Source of the DNA: Puffinus mauretanicus | Taxonomy: Eukaryota > Chordata > Aves > Procellariiformes > Procellariidae | DNA: 64,000 bases | Direction of reading: 5' to 3' | NCBI GenBank assembly: GCA_023333565.1 | Contig: JAJKFH010002585.1 | Coordinates: 1-64,000, forward strand | Shown here: piece by piece, positions 36,922-47,784 of the stretch | How the letters are laid out: the number at the start of each line of letters is the position of its first letter | Numbering within the stretch: the first letter of the stretch is position 1 | Translations under genes and position numbers: made by a program | Notes under the pieces: model-generated | What the model saw: only the letters and a program-made list of their open reading frames with translations | What the model was told of the DNA's origin: nothing | The model's database searches: none

Positions 36922-39900
36922 TGCTATTATAAGACTGCGTTTAACACGGGCTGTAAGAGCTGGGCACTGCAGGGACTCCATCTCCCAACTGCTCTGCCCT
37001 TGCAGCCTCATGTCTTCGTGTTTCCTCGGGCTGTTTTACATGAGTCAGGGGATGTGGTTTTTATCGGCGGTTGCAGAGGGTCAGAGCGGCGGATTTTCTC
37101 ACCTCCTCCTCTCAGCTCCTCAGGGCAGTGAATAAAGCATGCAGCCTTTGAGAGAGGCGGACTTCTCAAGTGCACCCTGCTGAAACACCTGCCTGGTCCT
37201 GGAAGGACTCTGGGGGCTTTTCCTCTCCCCAACAGATCCCAAACGTCTCTTGCCCAAGCGAGCTGCACCCCATCATCACATATTTTCTTCCCCCTTCGCT
37301 TGTTTTTTTTCATGTCTCTTTTTGTTTCTTGTAAGCAAAGACTGGTGCTGCAGCCAGGGCTGGTCCAAACTGCCAGGGGATGCCCTTGCCCCGGGCAGCC
37401 CTTGCCCTGGCTGGGCAATGCCTGTCCCTGGCAGCTTTCCCCTGATGTAAAGCCAGCCCGGGTGCCCAGGCTGTGTGTCCCGTGCACCCAGGAGGTGCAC
37501 CCGCACCCACGGGCTCCGTGCTGGTGGGGTTATGTGCATGGCTGGCATCCATCCCTCTCGCTGCTGCTCTCCGAGCTGCTGGAGTCCGCTTCTCCCTTGC
37601 AGGCACAGCTATATTTGTAGGAGACATAAATATTTTTTATTTTTTTATACATATAGAATTCTTCCTCTGGTCTTTTGAGAGCATCATTTTCAGCCATCCA
37701 GCGCTCTGGCTGACAGCCCACTCCCAGTTCGCATCTCACCGCTTTAACCCCAAAGTGGGTTTGCTGCCAAATCTCTCTCCTTTCCTCTTCTTCAGCTGCT
37801 CCAGCAAACAGCAAACCGCAGCCACGCTGCAGAGAGAAACGCCCGAACGCCCCGAGCTGCGGGGCCCGATGCACGGGCGCTGGGCTCTGCTCCGCCTGCC
37901 CTGGGCTGCAGGCTGGGGACCCGCCTGGCTGCAGGGCTGCTTGCACCCTTAAATCGCATCCCGCGTTTTTGGCACCTGTACCTGTTCACACAAATATCCC
38001 CGGCACTGTGGAGGGTGGCCAGCAGCAGGGTACTTACATATCAAATGTCTTTATTTACTGCTCTGCTTTGGATTTGTGGCCCGTTGATACCGGTGGAGGT
38101 GAACAGCAATCGCAGGGCTATGTCACCGGCTGCACATCATCCCCTTTGCGCCTCGAGAGGCTCAGGCAGGAGAAGTGCTCGTTATTTGGCTGTTAAAGCG
38201 GAGCCGAGCAGAGGGAAGGGGCTGGCACGGCTCTCTCGTCCTGTGTGTTGGTGAGCGAGGGTCTTCGGTCACAGGCAGGTGTTGAAACGTGCTGAGGATT
38301 AGGTGAAGAGAACGGTGGCCTGATGGTGCTGTGCTGGATCGGGCCACTGATGGTCTGACGTCCTTATTGCCCCAGTGGCCACGGCCAGCAGAAGCCATTT
38401 AACAGAGAGGTCTGGCTGAACGACCTTCTCCTGTGAAAAATCATCGGGGTCCTTAAATGAGCAAAACCCTGGTACCGAATCTTGCTCAAATATGAGCAAA
38501 GTTTGTAGCGTGCAAATCGTCATTCCCAGTTCAAGCTACACCATGGGAACTGGGCTGGGTCAGGCAGAAAAACTCACGTAGAATGGAATTTCCCGGGAAG
38601 CTGGTGTTTTTGTGCTGTATTTGTCCCGGAATGCTAATTGGGATCTTGGCGTCCGGCAGGCAAATGAACTTGTGCTCATGCCCGGGTGTCTGCTGGGTGT
38701 TAGTGCTGTCCCTGCAGCGGGACTGGGCAGGGACTGGGCTCAGCACAGGGGGCTGCTGGGGCCACCAAGCCCAGTCCCTGCGGGGACAGGCAGCAGCGCA
38801 GTGGTTTCATCCACATGGACTCAAAAACCAACCACTGCAGCATCCCTGGGGAGGGGGCACAAGGACTCTGCAAGCCCCAGGGTCTCATTGAACAGGGGAT
38901 GCGCTAAATACTGCGTCATTGATTTTCGCCTTCGGTTATCTCCTTTCTTCGGCAGCTCTGTTCTCTCTGCCCTGGCAGCAAGGGGCAAGGGCTATATTCC
39001 CTTCTTTTCCCCTTAGATATTCCTTTTCTTCTCCTGGCTTTTGCAGAATAATAGAGCTCTGCTCTCACAGCCAAGGTCTCCTGCACCAGCTGAAACGCTG
39101 GTTTCAGGTTATAGGCAGAGCACCTCCGACTGCAGCAAAATTAACTCCAATGTGCCTTGGGTGAGTTTGCTTAGTGAAAAGAAGCACTTTCCACCGGTTC
39201 CTGTGAAACGCAGCAGTGTCTCGGCACACCGGGCTTTGCAGGAAGCCGATTGCTCACGGCCGTTGGGAGAAGCTGGAGGGAGAATAACGCTGTATTTCCA
39301 TGCTCTGAGAACACGCTGGGAGCCCTACAAACTCTCCAGGGTGGCTGAAGGGACCAATGCAGTTTATTTTTTTACCACACATTATTAGCGATAATGGGAT
39401 TTTCATCTCTGAGCATGCAAAGAGCTAAGGGAACTTGCACATAATGTCTTTGCGGGGCAGGTGAGGTGGCAGAAATGACTCTGCGCAGCCCTCCCCTGCT
39501 CTCAGGGCCAGCCAGCGCCGTGTCCTGATGAATTCCCTATCCCAGCCCTGCCCCGTGTTTTGGAAACGGGGCATCTGTGGGGCTATTCCCTGACTGAGGG
39601 AGGCCTCTGCTTGCTTTATGGGAGGCAGCACCATGGGGCCTCTGGGACTGTCCCAGCAGAAGACTGGTCCCCTGAGATGCTCTGCAGCATCTCCTCCTCT
39701 CCCCATCCAGCCCTCAGCCCTCTGCGAGCTGCCCGGTAGGAATGAGTTGAGTTTGGTACCACGTCCTCAGCCTGAAACCCCACGGATTGTGGGAGCGGAG
39801 GCCACCAGGAGACACGCTGACCTTCCCTGGGTGCTGGGGGTCTGCATGCTTGGAATAGAGGGGTCCCATTCACTCTCCCTCTTCCTGCTGGTTTTCTGGC

Positions 39901-40274
39901 AGGAGAGGGACCGGCTGCTCCCCGTTCCCATTCCTCGGGTGCGTGGCCACCCTGCTCTGCCGGCAGCAGCTCCCTGCCTGGGGCACCTCTAAAATGCAAG
40001 GAAGGCTGCTTAAAAGAGAAAATGAAAACTGAACATGTCCTGGGTCACAAAGGCACCGTTCCCTCCATCACCAGGATCCCTTGAGCAGCAGTTCATCCTC
40101 AGATGCAATGTTGTGCATCAAATGTGGGTTTTTTTGCTAAAGTGGGATTATTTAAACCCAGAGAGGTGGGTGCTGGCTCCCCTGGGCATTTTGCAGAGCT
40201 GTGGAGGAGAAGGGAGCTCCCGGAAAGCCCCAGCATGGCCCTTGCTGACCACATTTCCCATGCAAGTATTGAAG

Positions 40275-40461
40275 GCACATCCCCAAACCAGCATTTTCCT
40301 TCAGAAACACCCGTGGGAACGCCACCATGAGGTACCCCCAGCGTCCCCAGACCGTGACGGCATGCCAAGCAGCGGGCCAGGACCCGTGCCCACGCACCCC
40401 GCTGCACAGCCGCTTCAGCCTGGATGGCGGCCGATCCCAGGAGCTGAGCAGGTTTTACCAG
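40275..40461 (+). CDS. CIMIP2C: CIMIP2C internal coding exon (probable second exon)
   Basis: An open segment with one leading base (third base of a split codon) and 62 codons. Near its start it encodes HIPKPAFSF, which fits the CIMIP2/DUF2475 'GHxPxxxFxxG' opening. It ends LHSRFSLDGGRSQELSRFYQ just before a consensus donor (CAG|gtgagg). The C-terminal part aligns with the human segment as I recall it (YTRFNL, then a stretch ending NFYQ). The middle seems about 20 residues shorter than human, which may be real loss. The acceptor (ttgaag|GC) has a weak pyrimidine tract; an in-frame TGA at 40270 rules out an earlier start, so the left boundary is the less certain edge. Confidence 0.7.
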
Positions 40462-41213
40462 GTGAGGACACGGGGGACCGTGGAGGGGAGCCAGGGTGGC
40501 CACAGGGTCCCACTGGCTGCGGGGGGCTGGAGATGACCCTCCTCTGCTGCCTGCACACGGCGAGGCTCGCTGCCCAAAATCCATGCACCGGCAGCAGGCA
40601 GGGATGCCACCTCAGCAGCCAAATTTGCTTCCAGGCAGCTTGAGTGTTCGGGTGCTCACAAAACCGAAACAACCTTCGAGGTGTTTAATGCCAGGCGTCG
40701 CTCATGCGTGTGCATGGGGGAGTGCACGTGCATGCTTAATGCACGTGGGCGGCCGGGGCTGCATTGCAGCAGCCAGCTCTGCTCCTGTCTCCGCGGGCTG
40801 GCATGCCGGAGGGCAGGGCGCAAGGTGGGGGTCTTGAACGGAACGGGCTGTGCCTGCAGAGCGCTGGGCAGAGACCTGTGTGCACAGCACCTGAGATATC
40901 CCAGCATCTGAGAAGCAGCGGGAGCGCCTGGCTGCAGGAGCGCCCTCGGCCACGGCAGGGCCCGTTTCTTGCTAACACCTTGCGATGCACCAAGAATAAC
41001 GCGAGCCAAGCTGCCAAATTAATTAGCGCAGCAGCCCAAGTGTCTGAGGCAGGGCAGCTCAGAGCACGGCTGTGACCGGCGTTTCTGCACGGTTAGAGGG
41101 GGGAGGTGATTGCCATGTGCTTTGCAATAGTAACCCCTGCAAAATCCTGGTGCAAACAAGACTTGGAGCACTGAACTCCACCGAAACATCTGGATGTTTG
41201 CTTTTATCTGCAG
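40462..41213 (+). other. CIMIP2C: CIMIP2C intron
   Basis: A 752-bp phase-0 intron lies between the FYQ exon and the LAQQHRQ exon, starting gtgagg and ending ttttatctgcag. No repeat or other gene was seen inside. Confidence 0.8.
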
Positions 41214-41326
41214 CTGGCCCAGCAGCACCGCCAGTTTTACCGGGACAAGAGCGGGATGCTGTACCTCCTTCCCTACTTTGTGCTGCCCTCCAAGGAAAAG
41301 GAGAGATCTCCTCATCCACTCGACCT
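41214..41326 (+). CDS. CIMIP2C: CIMIP2C internal coding exon
   Basis: A 113-bp exon encoding LAQQHRQFYRDKSGM and LYLLPYFVLPSKEKERSPHPLD, plus two bases (CT). The acceptor is ttttatctgcag and the donor gtgagt. The QQHRxxYxDKxG...PYFxxP pattern matches CIMIP2C. The CT joins the C at 45983 to give Leu, producing DLPPL at the junction, as in the human protein where I recall LPPL just before the WHLLRV block. Phase and content therefore both support the splice. CIMIP2-family proteins bind inside axonemal doublet microtubules of motile cilia and sperm flagella. Confidence 0.92.
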
Positions 41327-43875
41327 GTGAGTACCGATGTCCCTGTGGACAGTCTCTAGGACATGGTGGCACCCAATTCCCAGGGCTTGGGCTAGTGGGA
41401 CGAAACCGGAGAGGTCTGGGGGAGAGCCAGCTCCATACCTGATCCTCCTTCTCTTCTTCATCCAAACCTTCTGTCCTTGGAAAAACGAGAGCAGAAGAAA
41501 CCAGATTAACCTGAAAGGAAAGAATAGGTGGGCAGTGTGGCAGGCTTTGAGGCTTTTTTCCCAATTTAGAAATCCCATTTTTTTTTTTTTAAAGCAAGCA
41601 TCCTCCCGGCTGTGTGTTTGAAATCCTGGATGTTTATTTATTTCAAAGCCCTCACAAAAACTGGAGCAGCATCCTGGGGGCTCCGTGTCCCATCTCCTCC
41701 CCTCTCGTTGCTGTGGGACACCCCGCAGGATCTGCTGCTCCCTGGGACCTCTCCCACCACCAGCGTGGCAGAGAAGACCTGAGGGCTGCAACTGTTTTAC
41801 TTGAATATTATACCAAAGTGGCCACTGAAAAAGGAGCGACTTTAGCAGTCAAATATGTGAGCTGGCCAAAGGTCCGGCTGCCACCCCCAGGTTGCCTGCT
41901 GGCCACCCAAGCCATCACAAACAGGTGAGGTCTCCAAGTCACCATGGCCATGAATCGCTGGGGGAACCCCAACCCCGTCCCATAGCTACCTCCTGCCTCC
42001 CCACAGCCAGGCTGGGCTGGGCATGGGCAGTGCTGGGGCTCCTCTCCTCTGAGCTGGTGGATCCAGTCCTCTGCTGACCAGCTACCTCCAGAACATGGGG
42101 TCCTGGAGAGGGGAGGAGGTCATAAAAACTGAAAGGCAAAAATTGCCCTTTTGTTATTGCTCATGTAGTCATTTATGAAAAAAAGACATCCAGGAGTGAA
42201 GCTCCTGGGTGCTCCTCATCCCTCCTGGACCTGTTGCCCTGGCTGATGGAGCAGAGGGTCAGAAACTGGAGCAGCGATTCTGGAGGGCAGCACGTAGGCG
42301 TTGTTCCTCATCCAGCCCTCGGTGCATCTCATGGGTGGGTTTTGTTTGCTATATCCCTTGCTGTGCTCAGCTTCACGGTTTCCGTACTGACAACCACATT
42401 AGGGTCACTGAGACCTTCCAGAGGTCCTCCCTAAACTGCTGGTGCCAGGACAGCTCATACTCCCAGACAACTCACCAAAACATCTGTTATCACCCAAACT
42501 TAAATCCCTTCGTTGCCCCACCCGAGGGTGTCCAGCCCAGCACCCCCATTAGCAGTCCCCCAGGCAGAGCTGCAAACCGGGACAGACCAGTGCTGTGGTT
42601 ATGTGAGATACCAACCGTCGGTCTTTGCTTCTGCTCCACCGGTCTTTGCTACTGCTCTGCACGTGGCAGTCCTGCAGCAAGGGGGATACGTGCACTTAAA
42701 CACCGCAGGGTCCCATGCGTGCAGCCTGCTGAAGTGCAGATGCAGGAGTGATGTTCGAAGGATCCCTTTAAGCTCCTCGCGGAAAGGCTGCGGCAGCTGA
42801 GCCCCCAGCACCGCCCCGGCACGCACAGGGGCTGGGCAGCCCCGAAACACCTCGCTGAGAGAGTCACTGGGGAGCTTCTCCTGGGAATGTCAGGGCAGAT
42901 GCTGCAGAAGTTGGACCGTGTGAGGGAGCTTGTCAGCATCTCCGGGGCACAAAGGTGGACAGAAGTAGACATAGCACTGCTGAAACAGGGATTAACTGGC
43001 TGGGTATTTCTCTCCAGCGCTGAAAGCACAGTGGGTATGTTGGGGATGGAAAGAAATAGTGATAAATGTGTTTTAGCAAGAATAAAGGGAAAGTAAGACT
43101 TGGTGGGGACACGGAGTAGCACAGCCCACAGCCCACGTTCAGGGAGCAGCGAGGCTAAACTCCCCTGGAGAGACTTTGCACGTGCAAAACCAATTGAGAC
43201 CGTCTCACTTCACAGCCGTGGGCTGTGCGTTACTGGCTGGCATGCTCTGTGGCACAGCCTGGCATGGTGTCCCACCACCCTTCTGGATGGACACGCACGG
43301 CAATGACAGCCCCCAGCACCCTGCTCAGCACTCCAAGGACCAGAGGAGCCAGTGTATTGCTCTCAACCTATGCAGGTTATAACTGGCATCCAAAATTCCC
43401 TCTTACCTTGAGCTCTGATCACAACACTGACCTCCTGGGATGATTATACTGGACCTGCAATGGGCTGAAAATGCAGCTGCAGCACTGCCAGCCCCGGGCT
43501 GGGAGCTGAGCTGCAGTGGGAGGCAGCCGGAGCCAGCCGCCAGCAGAAATACGTGGGTGCCCTCTACTGCTATATTCCTGTGGCTCAACAGCAGTGTAAA
43601 ATCCAGGGAAAAAAGCCTCCAGTCATCTTCAGAGGGCTTCAGATAAAATATCTTCAGATATTTTCCTTATATCTGGCTGGATCTGCCTGTCTTGTAACTT
43701 GTGCCCATCGCTGATCCTATCACCGTGTACCTTGAAGTTCAAGGGGCATCCTCCAGCCTCCTCCATCCCTACATCCTCTAGATCCTCTCTTCTCTGCTAC
43801 CTGCCCTTAGGTAGCTGTAGACAATAAGAAGATCCCCCTTTGCCCTCCTCCTCCAGCACTTTGCTTCTCCTTGCA

Positions 43876-44397
43876 CATAGAATTATTGAATCACAGAATG
43901 GTTTGGGTGGGAAGGGACCTTCAAAGGCCACCTAGTCCAGTCCCCATGGGCAGGGACATCTTCAACCAGATCAGGTTGCTCAGAGCCCCGTCCAACCTGG
44001 CCTCGAATGTTCCCAGGGATGGGGCATCTACCACCTCTCTGGGCAACCTCTGCCAGGGTTTCACCACCCTCAGCGTAAACAATTTCTTCCTTCTATCTGG
44101 TCTGAATCTCCCCTCTTTTAGCTTAAAACCCTTCCCCCTTGTCCTGTCGCGACAGGCCCTGCTAAAAAGTCTGTCCCCACCTTTCTGATAAGCCCCCTTT
44201 AAGTACTGAAAGGCCGCAATAAGGTCTCCCCGGAGCCTTCTCTTCCCCAGGCTGAACAACCCCCAACTCTCAGCCTGTCCTCATGGCAGAGCTGTTCCAC
44301 CCCCCTGATTGTTTTGGTGGCCTCCTCTGGACCCGCTCCCACAGGTCCCTGTCTGTCCTGTGCTGAGGACCCCCGAGCTGGATGCAGCGCTGCAGGG
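43876..44397 (-). mobile_element. CR1 LINE 3' fragment (family A), longest copy
   Basis: About 520 bp in minus orientation, the furthest-reaching CR1 copy in the window. It goes beyond the CAGCTCTGCCATGAGG block through the inverted forms of CAGAGGAGGCCACC, GGGACCTGTGGGAGCGGGTCC and CAGCGCTGCATCCAGCTCGG. The palindrome CCTGTCGCGACAGG is intact. It is antisense to CIMIP2C, inside the last intron. Confidence 0.94.
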
Positions 44398-45852
44398 GGG
44401 GTCCACATCCACATCCAGCCCATCTCGATGGCCCTTGCGGCAGCATGTCCATGTCTTCCTTGCACGGGGGAGCCTCAGACCAGCCACAGCACTGCAGACA
44501 CCGACCAGGGGGGCTGGATGCTGCCCCTGCCCCATGGGCGACCCTTCTGCTCGCACAGCCCAGGAGGCGGCTGGACCCTCCTTGCTGCGAGACGGGAAGT
44601 CGCGGGGATGCTGTGAGCTATGGCCAGCCCTGGAAGCCTGTGAATCTGCAAAGTTTTGTGTGTGGAGCTCAGAGCAGCTGCTTAAACGAGTGGTTAATTG
44701 ATGGGCATGGAGCATTTTGCCCCTGCTGTGTGCTGTGGCTATCTAGGTTGGCTAACGCTTTCTTATCAACCCTCCGCTGCCCATCAGAAATGAACAGGAG
44801 GGGGAGAGGTTGTCCTTCACCCAGGCCAGGTCTCATGGCAGGGGGGAGAAATGTGTGGGACGAGGAGGAAAGATGGAAGTGGATGGAGTAAAACAGACGC
44901 TGTCAGGGCTGTGAGCGCATCCCCCTTCCAGGAGTTTAGCTGGCAGCGGCCAAGGTCAGCCCAGCGCTGATAAGAGCTGTTGTGAGCAAAGCTGGAGGTG
45001 ATGGCCGGTGCCTCCCTTCCTTTGGGATCTGTTTTTGAGCTGCAGATTTACCACCAGCCCCCGCCTTTGCAGCTGTGCCACAGCTGGCTCTGCGCCCGGT
45101 CTTGGACCTCCTGCACTTCAACCTGGGCCTGGGCTTGTTCTTAGACCTGCCTCACTGCTGGGTGGCCCTAGGGCTGTGCCTGACCCTGATCACCATCTCC
45201 AGACCTGATCCTGACTTGCTGCTACGCACCCCTGCTCCTTGTTGCTGAGAACCTCGCTGCTCCCTGACCCATCCCTACAGAAACAATTTGACTTTGACCA
45301 GCTCCTGGAGGGACAGGCAATGTGTCCCCAAAGGGGCACAAGTGGTGGTGGCCTTGAAAGTAATCTGTATTTTCCCTCTATCCCTTCAAACACTTCCCCA
45401 CCCCCAGGGTCCTTCCTCACGCAGATGCGTGACTGAACCCATCCAGGCAATGCCAATATGCAGAGCTGCTTCTGCATTAATATTTGTGGCCTGGAGGTCA
45501 CGGCTGCTTGCCACCAGGAGTGCACCACGTGGCCTTGCAGCATCAGCTCTGAACACGGCAAAGATAAGATCTCCCAGTTCTGCCTTTCCTTTCCTTGCAC
45601 TTGGCGGTGGGCGATACCTGTGCCCGTGCAACCCCTGACCGCAAGGCTTTGGGTGCCCGTGCGGGGCTCAGGGGCAGGCAGAGCCAGCGGGAGCTCGGGA
45701 ATTGGGAGCCCCGGGGTTGCAAGGTCGGATTGAACAAGTCCTCTTGGGGGGACAACACCGCAACCTCGCCGGCTTCTGCAGCTCTGCTGGGGTGAACAGT
45801 GCCAGGGCTGCAGGTGCCCCAGTGCCCTTGGAGCACACCCCTGGACTGAGCC

Positions 45853-45957
45853 CTGCCTGCACCTCTGTAACCCCTGCCTGCACCTCCGTACCTGCTGCCT
45901 GCACCTCTGTAACCCCTGCCTGCACCTCCGTACCTGCTGCCTGCACCTCTGTAACCA
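45853..45957. repeat. 21-bp tandem repeat, 5 copies
   Basis: Five copies of a 21-bp unit alternate two forms, CTGCCTGCACCTCTGTAACC and CTGCCTGCACCTCCGTACCT, that is a 42-bp higher-order unit. The array is pyrimidine-rich and ends 25 bp before the acceptor of the terminal CIMIP2C exon, so it could occupy the branch-point and polypyrimidine zone. Confidence 0.92.
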
Positions 45958-45982
45958 TCCTTGGTGCTCTGCTGCTCCCCAG

Positions 45983-46127
45983 CCCACCGCTCAGCGCGAA
46001 GACCCGCTGGCATTTGCTGCGAGTGTCACCGGAGAACCTGCGAACCTACCAGACCTTCCCCTCGGGGAAGAGGGTCACCTCCCAGGAGAGAGAGATGCGA
46101 GACAGCTTTTTCCAGTACAGAGCCTAA
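45983..46127 (+). CDS. CIMIP2C: CIMIP2C terminal coding exon
   Basis: A 145-bp exon finishing the protein: PPLSAKTRWHLLRVSPENLR, then TYQTFPSGKRVTSQEREMRD and SFFQYRA, then TAA at 46125-46127. It follows a good acceptor (gctgctccccag). The WHLLRVxPENLxTYQTFPSGKRV block is nearly identical to the human CIMIP2C C-terminus as I recall it and is the firmest evidence for this gene. A polyadenylation hexamer lies 56 bp after the stop. Confidence 0.95.
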
Positions 46128-46182
46128 GCCACCTGCCCTCGGTGGAAACCCGGTTTCCCAGCCGGGAGAGGAACAACGGGAA

Positions 46183-46188
46183 AATAAA
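46183..46188 (+). terminator. CIMIP2C: Polyadenylation signal AATAAA for CIMIP2C
   Basis: A canonical AATAAA lies 56 bp 3' of the CIMIP2C stop codon, with a GT/CT-rich stretch about 20-30 bp beyond. This gives a short 3'UTR of roughly 75-80 bp if it is the only site used. Confidence 0.75.
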
Positions 46189-46725
46189 GGAGAGGGAGCT
46201 GCCTGCTGTCTCGGGCTCTGCGTGCCATGGGGACCTGCCCGCGGCAGGGATGCTCTTTGGTCGTGGGTAAGGGGCAGCTGCCCACCACGCGGCTCCTCCT
46301 GCCATTTGGGATGATCAATGGGTTGAGGAGAGATGGGGGACAGGCAGGGGATTAGCTGGGTTTGACGGGGTCACCATCGGGCAGGCGAAATGCCCCCGCT
46401 CTGCCCCTGCCTCCGCCGGGGTGGAAAGGCAGCTCTGCCCTGTCCCAGCCCTGCTCGCGGCGGTGGGGGGTCACCCAGGACCCTCTCACCTGGGCTGGGA
46501 CGACTGCTGAAGCATTGCAATGGTGGGGAAGAGCACACGGACTTCAGCGTCGTCATCAATGACCTCAGACCGGGTGATGAGTCTGTGGATGGCACAAAAT
46601 CATCCAGGGTAACGAAGACAAGGGCTGGCTGCAGGAAGGTGCTGCTAAATCATCTATGGGGCTCCCAGCCCGGCGGTACCACCCGGCAGCCAGACCGTGG
46701 GTTTACAGCGGGTGGGTGGCTGGCA

Positions 46726-47262
46726 GTGGTCAAAAAAGCAAATCAGACCACAGGAATAATTAGGAAAATTGTGGAGAGGAGAGCAGGCTGTATTGGGAGC
46801 CAAAGGGGGTTTGCCCTCCCTGCTGCCGGTGCGTGGCGTGGCCGTCCTGCCTCCAGGAGATGTGGGAGCAGGGGAGGGTGAGATGCTGGAGCAGGAGAGA
46901 GTCCAGGGAAGGGCATCGGAGCAGTTGGAGGACCACGCGGTGTCCCTGCAAGAAACGGTCACGCAAGCCAGAGCCCATCAGCCTGGAAGAGAGAGGCCGG
47001 GGGGGACAGGGCAGACGGTCGGAGGGGTGCTTGTCCACTGCCCCATCCCATACAAGAGCAGAACAGGACCTCGGGAGGTTACCACGTGTCAGGTTCAAAG
47101 CAAACCCAACGGGGAAATTCTTCTAAAGCACAGGGCTCCCCTTCCCAGCGTGCTGCGCACAGCAAAATTTGACATGGTTTCAAAAAGCTGCCAGGGAAAT
47201 TGGTGGAAGAAAACTACTTTCCGGACGACTGACTGCAAGGACAACGAGTCTGGGGCGGGTGT
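46726..47262 (+). mobile_element. Old, degraded CR1 relic
   Basis: A diverged LINE segment in plus orientation. The recognisable series is GCAAATCAGACCACAGGAAT, CAGCCTGGAAGAGAGAGGCC, CATCCCATACAAGAGCAGAA, GTCAGGTTCAAAGCAAACCC, GACATGGTTTCAAAAAGC and GACTGCAAGGACAACGAGTC, in the order found in old CR1 subfamilies. It may extend left to about 46550 (CGTCATCAATGACCTCAG). Scattered indels break any reading frame. It is much older than the other CR1 copies here. Confidence 0.65.
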
Positions 47263-47689
47263 GCTTTGCTGGGAGGAAGGGGACCTTAATTCCTCTCTCC
47301 TCCGGGAGGGCTTGTGCTCCCTGGAGAGCAGGTTGGGATGGGTTAAGCCACGCCAGGGCTGGTAGGACAGTGTCCCAGGGCGGGCAAGGGGCAGCGCACA
47401 GCCTTAGCCCTGCTTAATTTATTTGAGAAGACATATTTTCCCCTGTGATTTTGCAAGTGGATGACCATGGCAGGGCACGGACAGAATCTGTCACTGATGG
47501 TGACGACCAGGGCTCTGCCCCCATCTGCCACCCACCCATGAGGGGACGTGGTGGCTTTGGGCCACTAGCGAGCAGCCTTGCAAGCTGTGCCCGTGTTTGA
47601 GGGACATCTGCTTACCTCTGAAGAGCATTTCCCTGGGTGTCAGCCGGTGTCCTTTGCCCACGGGGCTGGAGAAGGGGTCCTGACCCCTC

Positions 47690-47784
47690 TTCTGCACCAT
47701 TACAGGCAGAGTTCCATCTCCTACCCCGTCTCAGAGCTGCTGGGAGGGAGGGCAGAGGCAGGAGGTCCAGCTCAGCCCCGGTGC
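47690..47784. repeat. Dispersed 95-bp duplication, copy 1
   Basis: Ninety-five bases from TTCTGCACCATTACAGGCAG to CAGCTCAGCCCCGGTGC recur at 49523-49617 in the same orientation with about three mismatches. They are not part of a recognised transposon. Each copy starts with a pyrimidine-AG that resembles an acceptor followed by an open frame, but no conserved protein was recognised. Confidence 0.92.

Larger units (their letters stand above)
26578..40274. other. Region between OTOF 5' end and first found CIMIP2C exon
   Basis: About 13.7 kb lies between the divergent genes. It contains two large minisatellites (30218-31412 and 35741-36921), a degenerate G-rich repeat (35401-35580), one CR1 copy (32834-33080) and otherwise unique sequence. 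CIMIP2C exon 1 and its promoter should lie somewhere here. I searched the plus strand for the expected short N-terminal peptide with a PGY-type motif and found none I could defend. Long open frames through the minisatellites are artefacts of stop-free units. Confidence 0.7.
41327..45982 (+). other. CIMIP2C: CIMIP2C last intron
   Basis: A phase-2 intron of 4,656 bp. It contains a long CR1 copy (43876-44397) on the opposite strand and a 21-bp tandem array ending 25 bp before the terminal exon. No extra exon is needed to join the flanking exons. The open frames in it have no family match. Confidence 0.8.

Noticed and set aside
35715..37135. Plus-strand frames of 405-421 codons rich in GPAP and TLHPSW
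   Set aside because: They are produced by the stop-free 38/39-bp unit. Because 38 is not a multiple of 3, all frames rotate and all stay open. No non-repeat domain or start context supports a protein.
38612..38685. Candidate CIMIP2C first exon ending in LMPG before a gt
   Set aside because: The LMPG and the phase would fit, but the frame has no ATG upstream before the stretch loses similarity, the donor (gtgtct) is poor, and the rest does not resemble the family's N-terminus.
45190..45987. A 265-codon minus-strand frame containing RRCRQGLQ repeats
   Set aside because: The repeats are the reverse of the 21-bp tandem array, and the frame is antisense to the CIMIP2C intron.
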